DNA of 7,321 nt from Thermodesulfatator sp. (GTDB taxonomy: Bacteria; Desulfobacterota; Thermodesulfobacteria; Thermodesulfobacteriales; Thermodesulfobacteriaceae). Positions 1 to 6,259 of this stretch are shown here, one piece after another. The DNA lies in NCBI GenBank assembly GCA_003978075.1, contig QOAM01000055.1:1-7321 (forward strand), in the 5' to 3' direction. The notes beneath the pieces were generated by a model, which saw only the letters and a list, made by a program, of their open reading frames with translations, did not search any database and was not told the DNA's origin. Position 1 is the first letter of the stretch, and each line of letters starts with the position of its first letter. The position numbers and the translations under genes were made by a program.

Positions 1-1
1 G

Positions 2-586
2 GTGAAGGGCTTTGATCTGCACATCTTTTGGGAGGATTCCCTCTTTCGGGCCCTTTTCGCTCGGGAAACCGCCCGGCACCTGGATCTCGATCCGGAAGAG
101 GCCTTTGCCGGGGCCCTCCTGGAAGACGTAGCCCTGCCGGTGCTCATGACCCGCTGGTATGCGGGCTATCGCAAGGTCTATGAGGCCTGGCAGTCCGACC
201 GCCACCGGACCCTCCACGAGGTGGAAAGGGAGATGCTCTCCTGGGACCACGCCCAGGCCGGGGCCTGGGTCCTGCGCCACTGGAAACTGCCGGATGTGCT
301 GGTCTGCTGTGTAGGACTCCACACACAGTCCCTGGTGGAGGTGGCGGAGATCGGCTTTCTCAAGACTCCCATTGGGGTGGTGGCCTTAGCCGCCAAGCTC
401 CCCTCGGTAAGCGGGGATCTCAACCCTCAAAAGATCCTCTCCGAGGCCCCTATGCTCAAACTCTCTCCCGGCACCGTAAGGGCGCTTGCGGAAAAGAGCC
501 TGGAGAAATTTGACGAGATCGCTGCCTGTCTAGGGCTGGACCTCCATCCCCCTATCTCGGTGGTGGAGGCCCTGGCCTCGCCTTAG
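2..586 (+). CDS. HDOD-domain protein, C-terminal part (5' end outside window)
   Basis: About 194 residues are visible and the frame is open to the left edge, so the GTG at base 2 is probably an internal codon, not the start. The segment matches the C-terminal half of an HDOD domain. An amphipathic run (W10-L27) leads to PEEAFAGALLEDV (31-43), which is the position of the usual PEEAFLAGLLHDIG. Then E77-M78-L79 and WDHAQAGAWVLRHWKLP (81-97) match the family pattern E...dHaevGawLl..WnlP. The final conserved block is G105-L106-H107. LLEDV in place of LLHDI lacks the His of true HD hydrolases, as expected for HDOD proteins, which are regarded as non-catalytic signalling modules in two-component, c-di-GMP and stress contexts. 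Roughly 100 N-terminal residues, and any receiver or GGDEF partner domain, would lie upstream. The TAG stop shares TTAG (583-586) with the convergent peptidase gene. The family call is fairly secure; the signal it responds to is unknown. Confidence 0.8.
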   Translation: MKGFDLHIFWEDSLFRALFARETARHLDLDPEEAFAGALLEDVALPVLMTRWYAGYRKVYEAWQSDRHRTLHEVEREMLSWDHAQAGAWVLRHWKLPDVLVCCVGLHTQSLVEVAEIGFLKTPIGVVALAAKLPSVSGDLNPQKILSEAPMLKLSPGTVRALAEKSLEKFDEIAACLGLDLHPPISVVEALASP

Positions 587-1620
587 AGGATATAGACCAT
601 TTCCTCTTCCCGCACCCCGCCCAGTCCGGAGAAATAGAGACCCGGCTCCAGGGTCACCACCTGGCCCTGGCGAAACTTCCGGCGGCTGCGGTAGGAGACT
701 GCCGGGGCCTCATGCACCTCCAGACCCAAACCGTGTCCCAAGGCATGGAGATAGTGTTTAAGCACCCCGTGTTTTTGGAAAAAGGCCCGGACCGCCCGAT
801 CGGCCTCCGCCACCTTTTTCCCCGGTTGCAGGAGGGGACGGGCCAACTCTTGGGCCTCTTTCACCAAACGATGAGCCTCTCGCAGTCTTTCCGGCGCTTG
901 CCCCAGGAAGAAGGTCCGGGTGAGGTCCGAACAGTAGCCCCGGTAGCGGACCCCTAGGTCCACAATCACCGCCTCCCCCTTCTGAAGGACCTTTTCCGTG
1001 GGTTCGGCATGAGGGCAGGCGGCCAGGGGACCGCTGGCCACAATAGGGGGAAAGGAAGGGCCTTCCCCCAGGCGGTAACTCATTTCCAGGATGCGCCAGG
1101 CGATCTCGCGTTCGGTGCGTCCGGGACGGATCTCTTTTTTTAGCGCCTCCAGGATCTCGCGGGCCCGGGTCTCAGCCTCCTTAAGAAGGCGCATCTCTTG
1201 GGGATCTTTACTCTCCCGCAGCCTCTCCACCACCCCGGAGACCCCTTGGAGCTCCACCCCGCCGAGCCTTCGTTCGAGGGCCTTGAGGCGGGCGCAGGAG
1301 AGATAGGCCTCCTCGTAGAAGAGCCGCCGGAGAGAGAGCTTTTCCAGGAGGCGGGCCAGGGCCTGTGCCCAACCCCTGCGGTAAATTACGGGCTCAAACA
1401 GGAGATTCTTCGTGGCCTCTTCCCCGTAGCGGGGATCCGTAAGAAGAAAAGCCTCCTGAGGAGTGATCAAAAGAAACCCGGCGGATTCTTTAAGACTTAC
1501 ATCCCCGGGAGAAAAGCCCGAGAGGTAACGCCGATTCTCTGGGGAAGACACAAGAAAGGCCCCTCCTCCGCGCCGCTCCAGCCAGCGCTGCACCTTCTTC
1601 AGGCGGATCTCATAAGGCAC
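583..1620 (-). CDS. M24-family metallopeptidase (Xaa-Pro aminopeptidase/dipeptidase type)
   Basis: This 345-residue cytosolic enzyme of the creatinase/aminopeptidase P fold is expected to cleave peptides at X-Pro bonds with a two-metal centre. Residues 1-135 form the creatinase-like N-terminal domain (SSPENRRYLSGF at 25-36, LLTDPRY at 59-65). The pita-bread catalytic domain follows from about 140. The five expected metal ligands are present: D221 (VIVDLG), D232 (SDLTRT), H296 (HALGHGLG), E325 (TLEPG) and E339 (GVREEEM, where GVRIEDM is usual). The substrate-site His residues H204 (PHAEPT) and H303 (EVHE) are also there. The start is GTG, preceded by a GGGAGAGG ribosome site and overlapping the coaBC stop by 11 bases, so translation is probably coupled. 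The protein ends five residues after ligand E340, lacking the last 8-12 residues most homologues carry; the gene ends in a 4-base convergent overlap with the HDOD gene. Choosing between PepP- and PepQ-type activity is not possible from sequence. Confidence 0.9.
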   Translation of the reverse strand: MPYEIRLKKVQRWLERRGGGAFLVSSPENRRYLSGFSPGDVSLKESAGFLLITPQEAFLLTDPRYGEEATKNLLFEPVIYRRGWAQALARLLEKLSLRRLFYEEAYLSCARLKALERRLGGVELQGVSGVVERLRESKDPQEMRLLKEAETRAREILEALKKEIRPGRTEREIAWRILEMSYRLGEGPSFPPIVASGPLAACPHAEPTEKVLQKGEAVIVDLGVRYRGYCSDLTRTFFLGQAPERLREAHRLVKEAQELARPLLQPGKKVAEADRAVRAFFQKHGVLKHYLHALGHGLGLEVHEAPAVSYRSRRKFRQGQVVTLEPGLYFSGLGGVREEEMVYIL

Positions 1621-2794
1621 GGGCCACCTCTCCCAGAAGCTCCAAGGCCACCCTCTCTTTGGAACCCTTGAGAATCCGCGGGGTTTCCCTTTCCCGGGAG
1701 AAGAGCCACACCTCCGTGTCTTCGGCCTCTAAACTCTCCAGGGGATTGGCCGCCAGAAAGTCAAATCCTTTTTCGGTAAGCTTTCTCCGGGCCCGATCCT
1801 CCAGTTTTTCCCTTTCCTCTAAAGCGAAACCCACCAGGAGTTGCCCGGGTCTTTTCCTGGCCGCAAGCTCCCGGGCGATGTCCGGGGTGGGCCGCAGTCG
1901 GAGCACCCGGGGAAGGGCCTCCTTAGGGGTCTTTCCCGGAAGGGGCTCTTCCGGAGCCAGATCGCAGACCGCCGCGGCGAGGACGGCTATCGCGCATTCA
2001 GGAAAGAGGCGGAGGGCCTCAGCCAGCATCTCCTCGGCCCTTTGCACCGGGTAGCTCCGCACCCCTCTCGGAGGGGCCACGGCCAAGGAGCCATGGACCA
2101 GGTACACCTCCGCCCCCAGAATACGGGCCGCCTGCGCCAGGGCCACAGCCATCCTCCCGGAGGAAGGATTGGAGAAAAAACGCACGGCATCCAAAGGTTC
2201 GCGGGTGGGCCCCCCGGTAAGGAGCACACGCTTTCCGGAAAGGGGCTTTTCCGAAAGAAGGGCCTTGATCTCTAGGAGGAGATCCTCCAAAGGGGGCAGT
2301 CTCCCCGGCCCGGTAAGGCCGCAAGCCAGGGACCCTTCTTCCGGCTCTACCACCTGATAGCCAAATCTCCGCAGGCGGGACACATTTTCCTGGGTGGCAG
2401 GATGTCGCCACATGTGGAGGTTCATGGCCGGGGCCAGGAGCACCGGACCCGAGAAAGCCATGAGGACCGCGGTGAGAAGATCCGAGGGTTCCCCCCGAGA
2501 GAGCTTGGAAAGGAAGCTAGCCGTGGCCGGGGCCACCACTACCGCCTCCGCCCAGGCCGCGAGATCCGTATGGAGAATGAGCCCCCCTTGAGGGTTCAAA
2601 AAATCTTTCTGCCGAAAGGCCCTCTCCCGGGTCAAGGCCTCGAAAAGAAGGGGGGTGACAAAGGCCTCGGCCCCGGTGGTGAGCACGGTACGCACCTGGG
2701 CCCCTTGACGCACCAAAGCCCGGGCCAGCTCCGCGCTTTTGTAAGCCGCGATCCCCCCGCAGACTCCGAGGAGAAGGTGGCGTCCTTCCAGCAT
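1610..2794 (-). CDS. coaBC: Bifunctional phosphopantothenoylcysteine decarboxylase / phosphopantothenate-cysteine ligase
   Basis: This 394-residue enzyme carries two steps of coenzyme A synthesis. CoaB joins cysteine to 4'-phosphopantothenate using CTP, and CoaC decarboxylates the product to 4'-phosphopantetheine with FMN. The length is normal for the fusion. The CoaC domain (1-180) shows GVCGGIAAYKSAEL (10-23), catalytic H75, APATASFLSKL (88-98), PAMN with N125, and the active-site loop ACGLTGPGR with C158. The CoaB domain (185-394) shows LLTGGPTREPLDAVRFFSNP (191-210), SSGRM (211-215), AAAVCDLAP (273-281), K288, RPTPDIA (301-307) and VGFALEE (321-327). N209 and K288 match the E. coli catalytic pair N210/K289. 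AAVCDL differs from the common AAVADY/F. The ATG directly follows the lipoprotein stop (TAG-ATG) with no clear Shine-Dalgarno, suggesting reinitiation. It is the second gene of the operon read from the promoter at 3288-3317. Confidence 0.97.
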   Translation of the reverse strand: MLEGRHLLLGVCGGIAAYKSAELARALVRQGAQVRTVLTTGAEAFVTPLLFEALTRERAFRQKDFLNPQGGLILHTDLAAWAEAVVVAPATASFLSKLSRGEPSDLLTAVLMAFSGPVLLAPAMNLHMWRHPATQENVSRLRRFGYQVVEPEEGSLACGLTGPGRLPPLEDLLLEIKALLSEKPLSGKRVLLTGGPTREPLDAVRFFSNPSSGRMAVALAQAARILGAEVYLVHGSLAVAPPRGVRSYPVQRAEEMLAEALRLFPECAIAVLAAAVCDLAPEEPLPGKTPKEALPRVLRLRPTPDIARELAARKRPGQLLVGFALEEREKLEDRARRKLTEKGFDFLAANPLESLEAEDTEVWLFSRERETPRILKGSKERVALELLGEVARAL

Positions 2795-3259
2795 CTAATA
2801 GCTCGGAGAAGGGGAGCCCTCGGTAGGCGTAGACCCCAAGGTCTCACTGGTCCAGATCTTGACCTCCACATTACCGAAGGCGTTTTCGCTGATATAGATG
2901 AAACAGCTCCCGTTAGGACGCTTGAAGGCCAGGAGCATGTTCTTGTACTGGATGCGCCCCATTTCCTTCCATCCCCGGGCCGCCATCTGGCGTTCGAAAA
3001 ATTTCACTAGAGAATCCACGGTGACCCGGCCGCTGGCCACCAAAAGCCCTCCCACATAGGAGGGGGTCTTCACGATCAGGGTCCGGTCCCGATCGATCTT
3101 CATCTCCCGCGGAAGGACCAGGTTGGGAAACTGGGTGGACTGAAGGACAGGCACCGGGGGAGGCGCCGGACTCACCGGGGCCTTTTTCCCGGTCCCCTGG
3201 CTCCGGGCCGTACACGCTGTTAAAAAAAAGACGAAAAGCACCATAGCCCATTTGCGCAT
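2795..3259 (-). CDS. Small secreted lipoprotein of unrecognised family
   Basis: This 154-residue protein has a short lipoprotein signal. MRK is followed by a hydrophobic stretch (W4-L13) and the lipobox LTAC, with the acylated Cys at residue 16. A low-complexity Pro/Ser linker (about 22-40, including APPPVPV) leads to a folded domain (about 43-137) with FPNLVLPREMKID (44-56), SGRVTVDSLVKFFERQM (76-92), RGWKEMG (95-101), LLAFKRPNGSC (109-119) and VEVKIW (131-136). I recall similar domains in deltaproteobacterial lipoproteins, with FP.lvlPreM, sGRV and GW..... blocks, but cannot name the family or a function. The tail after 138 is Ser/Pro/Thr rich and probably disordered. The ATG has a near-perfect AAGGAGGT site with a 6-base spacer. 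The gene is first in the operon; its TAG touches the coaBC ATG, which looks like a conserved expression arrangement more than a shared pathway. Confidence 0.85.
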   Translation of the reverse strand: MRKWAMVLFVFFLTACTARSQGTGKKAPVSPAPPPVPVLQSTQFPNLVLPREMKIDRDRTLIVKTPSYVGGLLVASGRVTVDSLVKFFERQMAARGWKEMGRIQYKNMLLAFKRPNGSCFIYISENAFGNVEVKIWTSETLGSTPTEGSPSPSY

Positions 3260-3265
3260 CTTCTA

Positions 3266-3273
3266 ACCTCCTT
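3266..3273 (-). promoter_or_regulatory. Ribosome binding site of the lipoprotein gene
   Basis: On the minus strand this reads AAGGAGGT, close to a full match to the 16S 3' end, 6 bases before the ATG at 3259. It fixes the start codon and makes the lipoprotein gene the well-initiated head of the operon. The next gene, coaBC, has no comparable site. Confidence 0.8.
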
Positions 3274-3287
3274 ACAGATTTTCCTCC

Positions 3288-3317
3288 ATTTTAAGCTGCC
3301 CCTTGAAAGCCTGTCAA
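3288..3317 (-). promoter_or_regulatory. Sigma-70-like promoter of the lipoprotein-coaBC-peptidase operon
   Basis: On the minus strand a perfect -35 TTGACA (3317-3312) is followed after 18 bases by TAAAAT (3293-3288), which matches TATAAT at five of six positions. Transcription would begin near 3281, about 20 bases before the lipoprotein start, leaving a very short leader that holds the AAGGAGGT site. It lies in the only sizeable gap between the two minus-strand gene clusters (3260-3329), which supports treating them as separate transcription units, though read-through from the permease gene is possible because no terminator is evident. Confidence 0.75.
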
Positions 3318-3329
3318 AAGCCGGTTCCT

Positions 3330-4124
3330 TTACTCCCCGATTTTGGGTAGCAGTCCCTCTCGACGAGCGTAAGCGTACTGGCGCTTGAGAAACCAGAGTC
3401 CACCCACGAAGTAAAGGAGGTCAAGTCCCCAGGCCCGCAGAAGATATTGCCCGGGGAGGGTCCCTTGGGCAATGAGGGCACGCATACCCTCAAAGATGTA
3501 AGCTGAAGGGGTGAGAAGGGCCAAGCGTTGCAGGAAACTAGGCAGGACCTGCAGGGGGTAAAAGACGGCTGAGAGGGGCAGAAAGATGAGAATAAGGGCC
3601 CAGGCCAGGATCTCCGCCTCCTGCCCGAAGCGCAGAATAAGGCCCATGGTGATCAGACCGATACTCCAGCCCAAGACCAAAAGCCCCAGGGCAAAGATGC
3701 CCAGGTAGATGCCCAGGCAAAAGATGTTGAAGCCGTAAAAAAGCCCTGCCAAAGTGGCCATAAGGACGAAGGCCAGCGATACCTTGAAAAAGCTGATGGC
3801 CAGAAGACCCGCCAGGTACTCTCCCAGGGTGAGGGGAGCTACCAAGAGGTTTATCAAGTTGCGGGACCAGATCTCTTCCAGAAAAGAGACGGAGACCGCC
3901 AGCTGAGAGCGATAGAGGATGTGCCAGAGGATAAGGGCTCCCAGGAAGAAAGAGACGAACCGGGGAAAGTGTAAGGTCCCTTTTTCCAGATAGAGCGTAA
4001 GGAATCCCCAGAGAAGGATGTCCATGGTGGGCCAATAGACCAGATCCAGAAGGCGGCTGAGACTCCTACGGTAAAGAAAGGCCTGTCGCAACACCACACC
4101 CAGAATCCGGCGGCCCCTTAGCAT
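3330..4124 (-). CDS. ABC-2 type transporter permease, no ATPase partner in the window
   Basis: This 264-residue integral membrane protein is the permease subunit of an ABC-2 exporter. About six hydrophobic segments are visible, near residues 33-47, 57-75, 104-127, 136-163, 173-193 and 233-247. ABC-2 hallmarks are WPTMDILLWGF (31-41), FLEEIWSRNLINLLVAPLT (81-99) with the next residues LGEYL, and the late block from FGQEAEILAWA (166-176) through FYPLQVLP (188-195) to LLTPSAYIFEGMRAL (203-217). Such permeases pair with a separate nucleotide-binding protein, usually encoded just upstream, but upstream here are a small ORF and moaA and downstream is the lipoprotein operon. The ATPase must be elsewhere, or was lost. 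The ATG overlaps the stop of the small ORF by 7 bases. The only nearby GGAG is one base before the ATG, too close to act well, so initiation may depend on coupling. The cargo cannot be inferred. Confidence 0.88.
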   Translation of the reverse strand: MLRGRRILGVVLRQAFLYRRSLSRLLDLVYWPTMDILLWGFLTLYLEKGTLHFPRFVSFFLGALILWHILYRSQLAVSVSFLEEIWSRNLINLLVAPLTLGEYLAGLLAISFFKVSLAFVLMATLAGLFYGFNIFCLGIYLGIFALGLLVLGWSIGLITMGLILRFGQEAEILAWALILIFLPLSAVFYPLQVLPSFLQRLALLTPSAYIFEGMRALIAQGTLPGQYLLRAWGLDLLYFVGGLWFLKRQYAYARREGLLPKIGE

Positions 4125-4216
4125 GCTCCGTCTACCGTACCGAAAAAGATACTGAATCCCTCGGTCACGGCGATGTATCCCGGAGATTTCGCCTTTAAGT
4201 CGTCCTTTCCGCTCAA
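4118..4216 (-). CDS. Possible 32-residue small protein between moaA and the ABC permease
   Basis: In the gap after moaA an open minus-strand frame runs to TAA at 4120-4118. It encodes SGKDDLKAKSPGYIAVTEG (2-20) followed by FSIFFGTVDGAC (21-32). The likeliest start is TTG at 4216, 8 bases after the moaA stop; a GGGGGA tract lies 11 bases upstream, so the ribosome site is mediocre. The composition is protein-like, with a charged first third and a hydrophobic aromatic centre. The stop overlaps the permease ATG by 7 bases in a different frame, the arrangement expected of a real coupled gene. The frame also extends upstream into moaA, where it gives the biased sequence typical of a shadow frame, so the region could be non-coding leader instead. 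I do not recognise the peptide. Confidence 0.4.
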   Translation of the reverse strand: MSGKDDLKAKSPGYIAVTEGFSIFFGTVDGAC

Positions 4217-4224
4217 ACCCTCTA

Positions 4225-5184
4225 CTATCCCCCGATGGCCCTCATGGGGCGGCGGTGCTCCCCGAAGAGGTTTTTGCCCCAGGGCTTGCGCCGCGCAGCC
4301 TCTTGGAGGGCCTCTTGCAGGGCCTTCCTCCCTTGGCGAAGATAAGGCCGAAGGTCGTATTCCTCTTCGGAAAAGAGGCAGAGGCGCAGGCGGCCTTCGG
4401 CGGTAAGGCGTAGGCGATTGCATCGGTCACAGAAGTGACGGCTCAGGGCGGCGATGAACCCTACCCGCCCGCGTGCTCCGGGAAAACGGAAGACCTGGGC
4501 TGGCCCACCCCCTTGGGAGGGCTCCTTGAGGAGGGGCCCGAGTTCTTGCAACCGCTTCAGGATCTCCCCCACCGGGACCAGACGATCCTCCCTCCAGGGG
4601 ACCCCGGAGCCCACCGGCATAAATTCGATAAAGCGCACCTCCAGCGGCTCGGAAAGACTCAAGCGGGCCATCTCCACCACCTCGTCCTCGTTCACCCCCC
4701 GCACTACCACCATGTTGATCTTTACCGGATGAAGGCCTACGGCCAGCGCGGCCTCCATCCCGGCCAGCACCCGCGAAAGACCGTCCACCCCGGTGAGCTC
4801 CCGGAAACGATCCCGTCTCAAGGTGTCCAGGCTGAGGTTGACCCGGTGAAGCCCGGCTTTTCGGAGTTCGCGGGCCAGATCCGCCAGGTAGTAACCATTG
4901 GTGGTAAGGGAGAGGTCTCGCAGACCGGGGATTTGGGCCAGAAGACGCACCAGATAGGGAAAGTCCCGCCGCAGGAGGGGCTCTCCGCCGGTAAGTCTCA
5001 CCCGCTCCACCCCTAGGGAGACCGCCGCAGCCACGATCTCCCGAATTTCCTCAAAGGCGAGGATCTCTTCCGGGGGAAGCCACTTCAGAGGGCCTCGGCT
5101 ACAGTAAAGGCACCGAAAGTTGCACCGGTCGGTAACCGAAACCCTCAAATAGCGGATTTGCCTCCCGAAACCATCCACAAGCAT
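4225..5184 (-). CDS. moaA: GTP 3',8-cyclase (molybdenum cofactor biosynthesis)
   Basis: This 319-residue radical SAM enzyme converts GTP to 3',8-cyclo-7,8-dihydro-GTP, the first step of molybdopterin synthesis, with MoaC acting next. The N-terminal cluster motif C21-x3-C25-x2-C28 (VTDRCNFRCLYCSRG) binds the SAM-reducing 4Fe-4S cluster. TGGEPLLR (65-72) and TTNG (94-97) are the radical SAM SAM-binding and core elements. The C-terminal substrate-binding cluster ligands are C252, C255 (FCDRCNRLRLT) and C269 (LRLCLF). The protein ends in the diagnostic Gly-Gly (MRAIGG). Length and motifs are complete. The ATG begins one base after the stop of the transporter gene, and its AGGGA ribosome site lies inside the last codons of that gene. 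No moaC, moaD, moaE or other cofactor gene is seen in the window. Confidence 0.97.
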   Translation of the reverse strand: MLVDGFGRQIRYLRVSVTDRCNFRCLYCSRGPLKWLPPEEILAFEEIREIVAAAVSLGVERVRLTGGEPLLRRDFPYLVRLLAQIPGLRDLSLTTNGYYLADLARELRKAGLHRVNLSLDTLRRDRFRELTGVDGLSRVLAGMEAALAVGLHPVKINMVVVRGVNEDEVVEMARLSLSEPLEVRFIEFMPVGSGVPWREDRLVPVGEILKRLQELGPLLKEPSQGGGPAQVFRFPGARGRVGFIAALSRHFCDRCNRLRLTAEGRLRLCLFSEEEYDLRPYLRQGRKALQEALQEAARRKPWGKNLFGEHRRPMRAIGG

Positions 5185-5185
5185 C

Positions 5186-6259
5186 CTAGGTCCCTGAAGG
5201 GTACAGCATAAAATACAAGACTATCGAGAGAAACAGGGCTACATAATCTATTATAAGAAATCTTTTGGTAAACGACATTATTTTGTTGCTTTCATGTTCA
5301 AGGTACAATTTGTAACCTATTAAATTTGCAAAGGAGGCAAACAAACTACCAAAACCGCCGGCATTTACTCCCCACAATAAAGCCCGCCAATTCGAGGTAA
5401 ATTTGGCAAATAACAAGGCAGCAGGAACATTACTCATGATTTGACTAGCCAGTAGTGAAAAAAGAAATATATGACCCGAATGATTTAGTTCGGAAGCAAG
5501 AATGCTTTTTAAATTGGTGGCTATCCCGAAGAAAAAGAAGAAAGTAATTATGAGAGAATAATCTATCTTTAAGCTATCCCTGTCAAATAATAAAGCAAAA
5601 ATTAAAATGACAACTCCCATCAATAAGGGGAGAAGATGAAAAACTATTAGGAGAACAATAATTAGAGATCCTAGATAGATATATGCTTTTTTACTTGTGG
5701 GGACCGGAAGAGTCTCAGACAAATTAACTTGCGATTTTAAGAAGATCGAGAAAATTGCTAGCAATAAAAGAAAAAACAGAGAAAAAGGAGCGATAGTTTC
5801 AATGAAAATTTTAGGAGGAATGTGATAAAATAAATAAAGATAAAGATTCTGAGGATTGCCAATGGGAGTCAAAGAAGAGCCGGAGTTGGCTGCCAATATT
5901 TCAAGAATGATCAGAAGATCTTTTCGGTCTATGTTAAGGGATAAAGTAAGGGGAACAATAATGATTAATGCTACATCATTTGTCACTAGCATGGATAGGA
6001 GATAAGTACCTATTATTAATTTCAGAGGGATAAATTTTCCTCTTTCAATGCTTCGAGCAATTTTCAAGAGCAATCCATTCTTATACAAACCATTTACTAC
6101 AACAAATAGCACAAATAAAATAAACAAAACCTGCCATTCTTGGATCGAATAACTAGGGAAATGTTTTATATAAATTGTTGTTAAGAAAAATCCAAAAATT
6201 GAAAAAATTAACAGCCACTCTTTCAAAATAAAATCAAGAAAGATTGACTTAGTATCCAA
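5186..6259 (-). CDS. Ion transporter superfamily permease (SLC13/ArsB/YbiR-like), AT-rich
   Basis: This 357-residue polytopic inner-membrane protein is of the IT superfamily (CitT/ArsB/NhaD-type fold). The TTG at 6259 is preferred because AAAGGAGG stands 7 bases before it; an ATG 25 codons upstream (6334) adds a basic, unhydrophobic stretch with no good site. Numbered from the TTG, two pseudo-symmetric halves can be seen. The first has LVTNDVALIIIVPLTL (91-106) and AANSGSSLTPIGNPQNLYL (123-141). The second has QIMSNVPAALLFAKF (273-287) and GVNAGGFGSLFASFANLIG (297-315). The GNPQN loop resembles YbiR-like anion transporters. Substrates in the superfamily include dicarboxylates, sulfate, arsenite and sodium/protons; none can be chosen here. 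G+C is about 30-33% in sampled 60-base stretches against 57-70% in adjacent moaA, indicating foreign origin. It is the first gene of the moaA cluster. Confidence 0.85.
   Translation of the reverse strand: MDTKSIFLDFILKEWLLIFSIFGFFLTTIYIKHFPSYSIQEWQVLFILFVLFVVVNGLYKNGLLLKIARSIERGKFIPLKLIIGTYLLSMLVTNDVALIIIVPLTLSLNIDRKDLLIILEILAANSGSSLTPIGNPQNLYLYLFYHIPPKIFIETIAPFSLFFLLLLAIFSIFLKSQVNLSETLPVPTSKKAYIYLGSLIIVLLIVFHLLPLLMGVVILIFALLFDRDSLKIDYSLIITFFFFFGIATNLKSILASELNHSGHIFLFSLLASQIMSNVPAALLFAKFTSNWRALLWGVNAGGFGSLFASFANLIGYKLYLEHESNKIMSFTKRFLIIDYVALFLSIVLYFMLYPSGT

Noticed and set aside
3295..3345. Terminator between the ABC permease and the lipoprotein operon.
   Set aside because: Only a CCC/GGG pairing inside the end of the permease gene is seen, with no T tract; the gap is occupied by the promoter.
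4118..4423. A 101-residue minus-strand frame starting at ATG 4423.
   Set aside because: Its first two thirds lie over moaA in another frame and have the Pro/Arg-rich composition of a shadow; only the part past the moaA stop looks protein-like.
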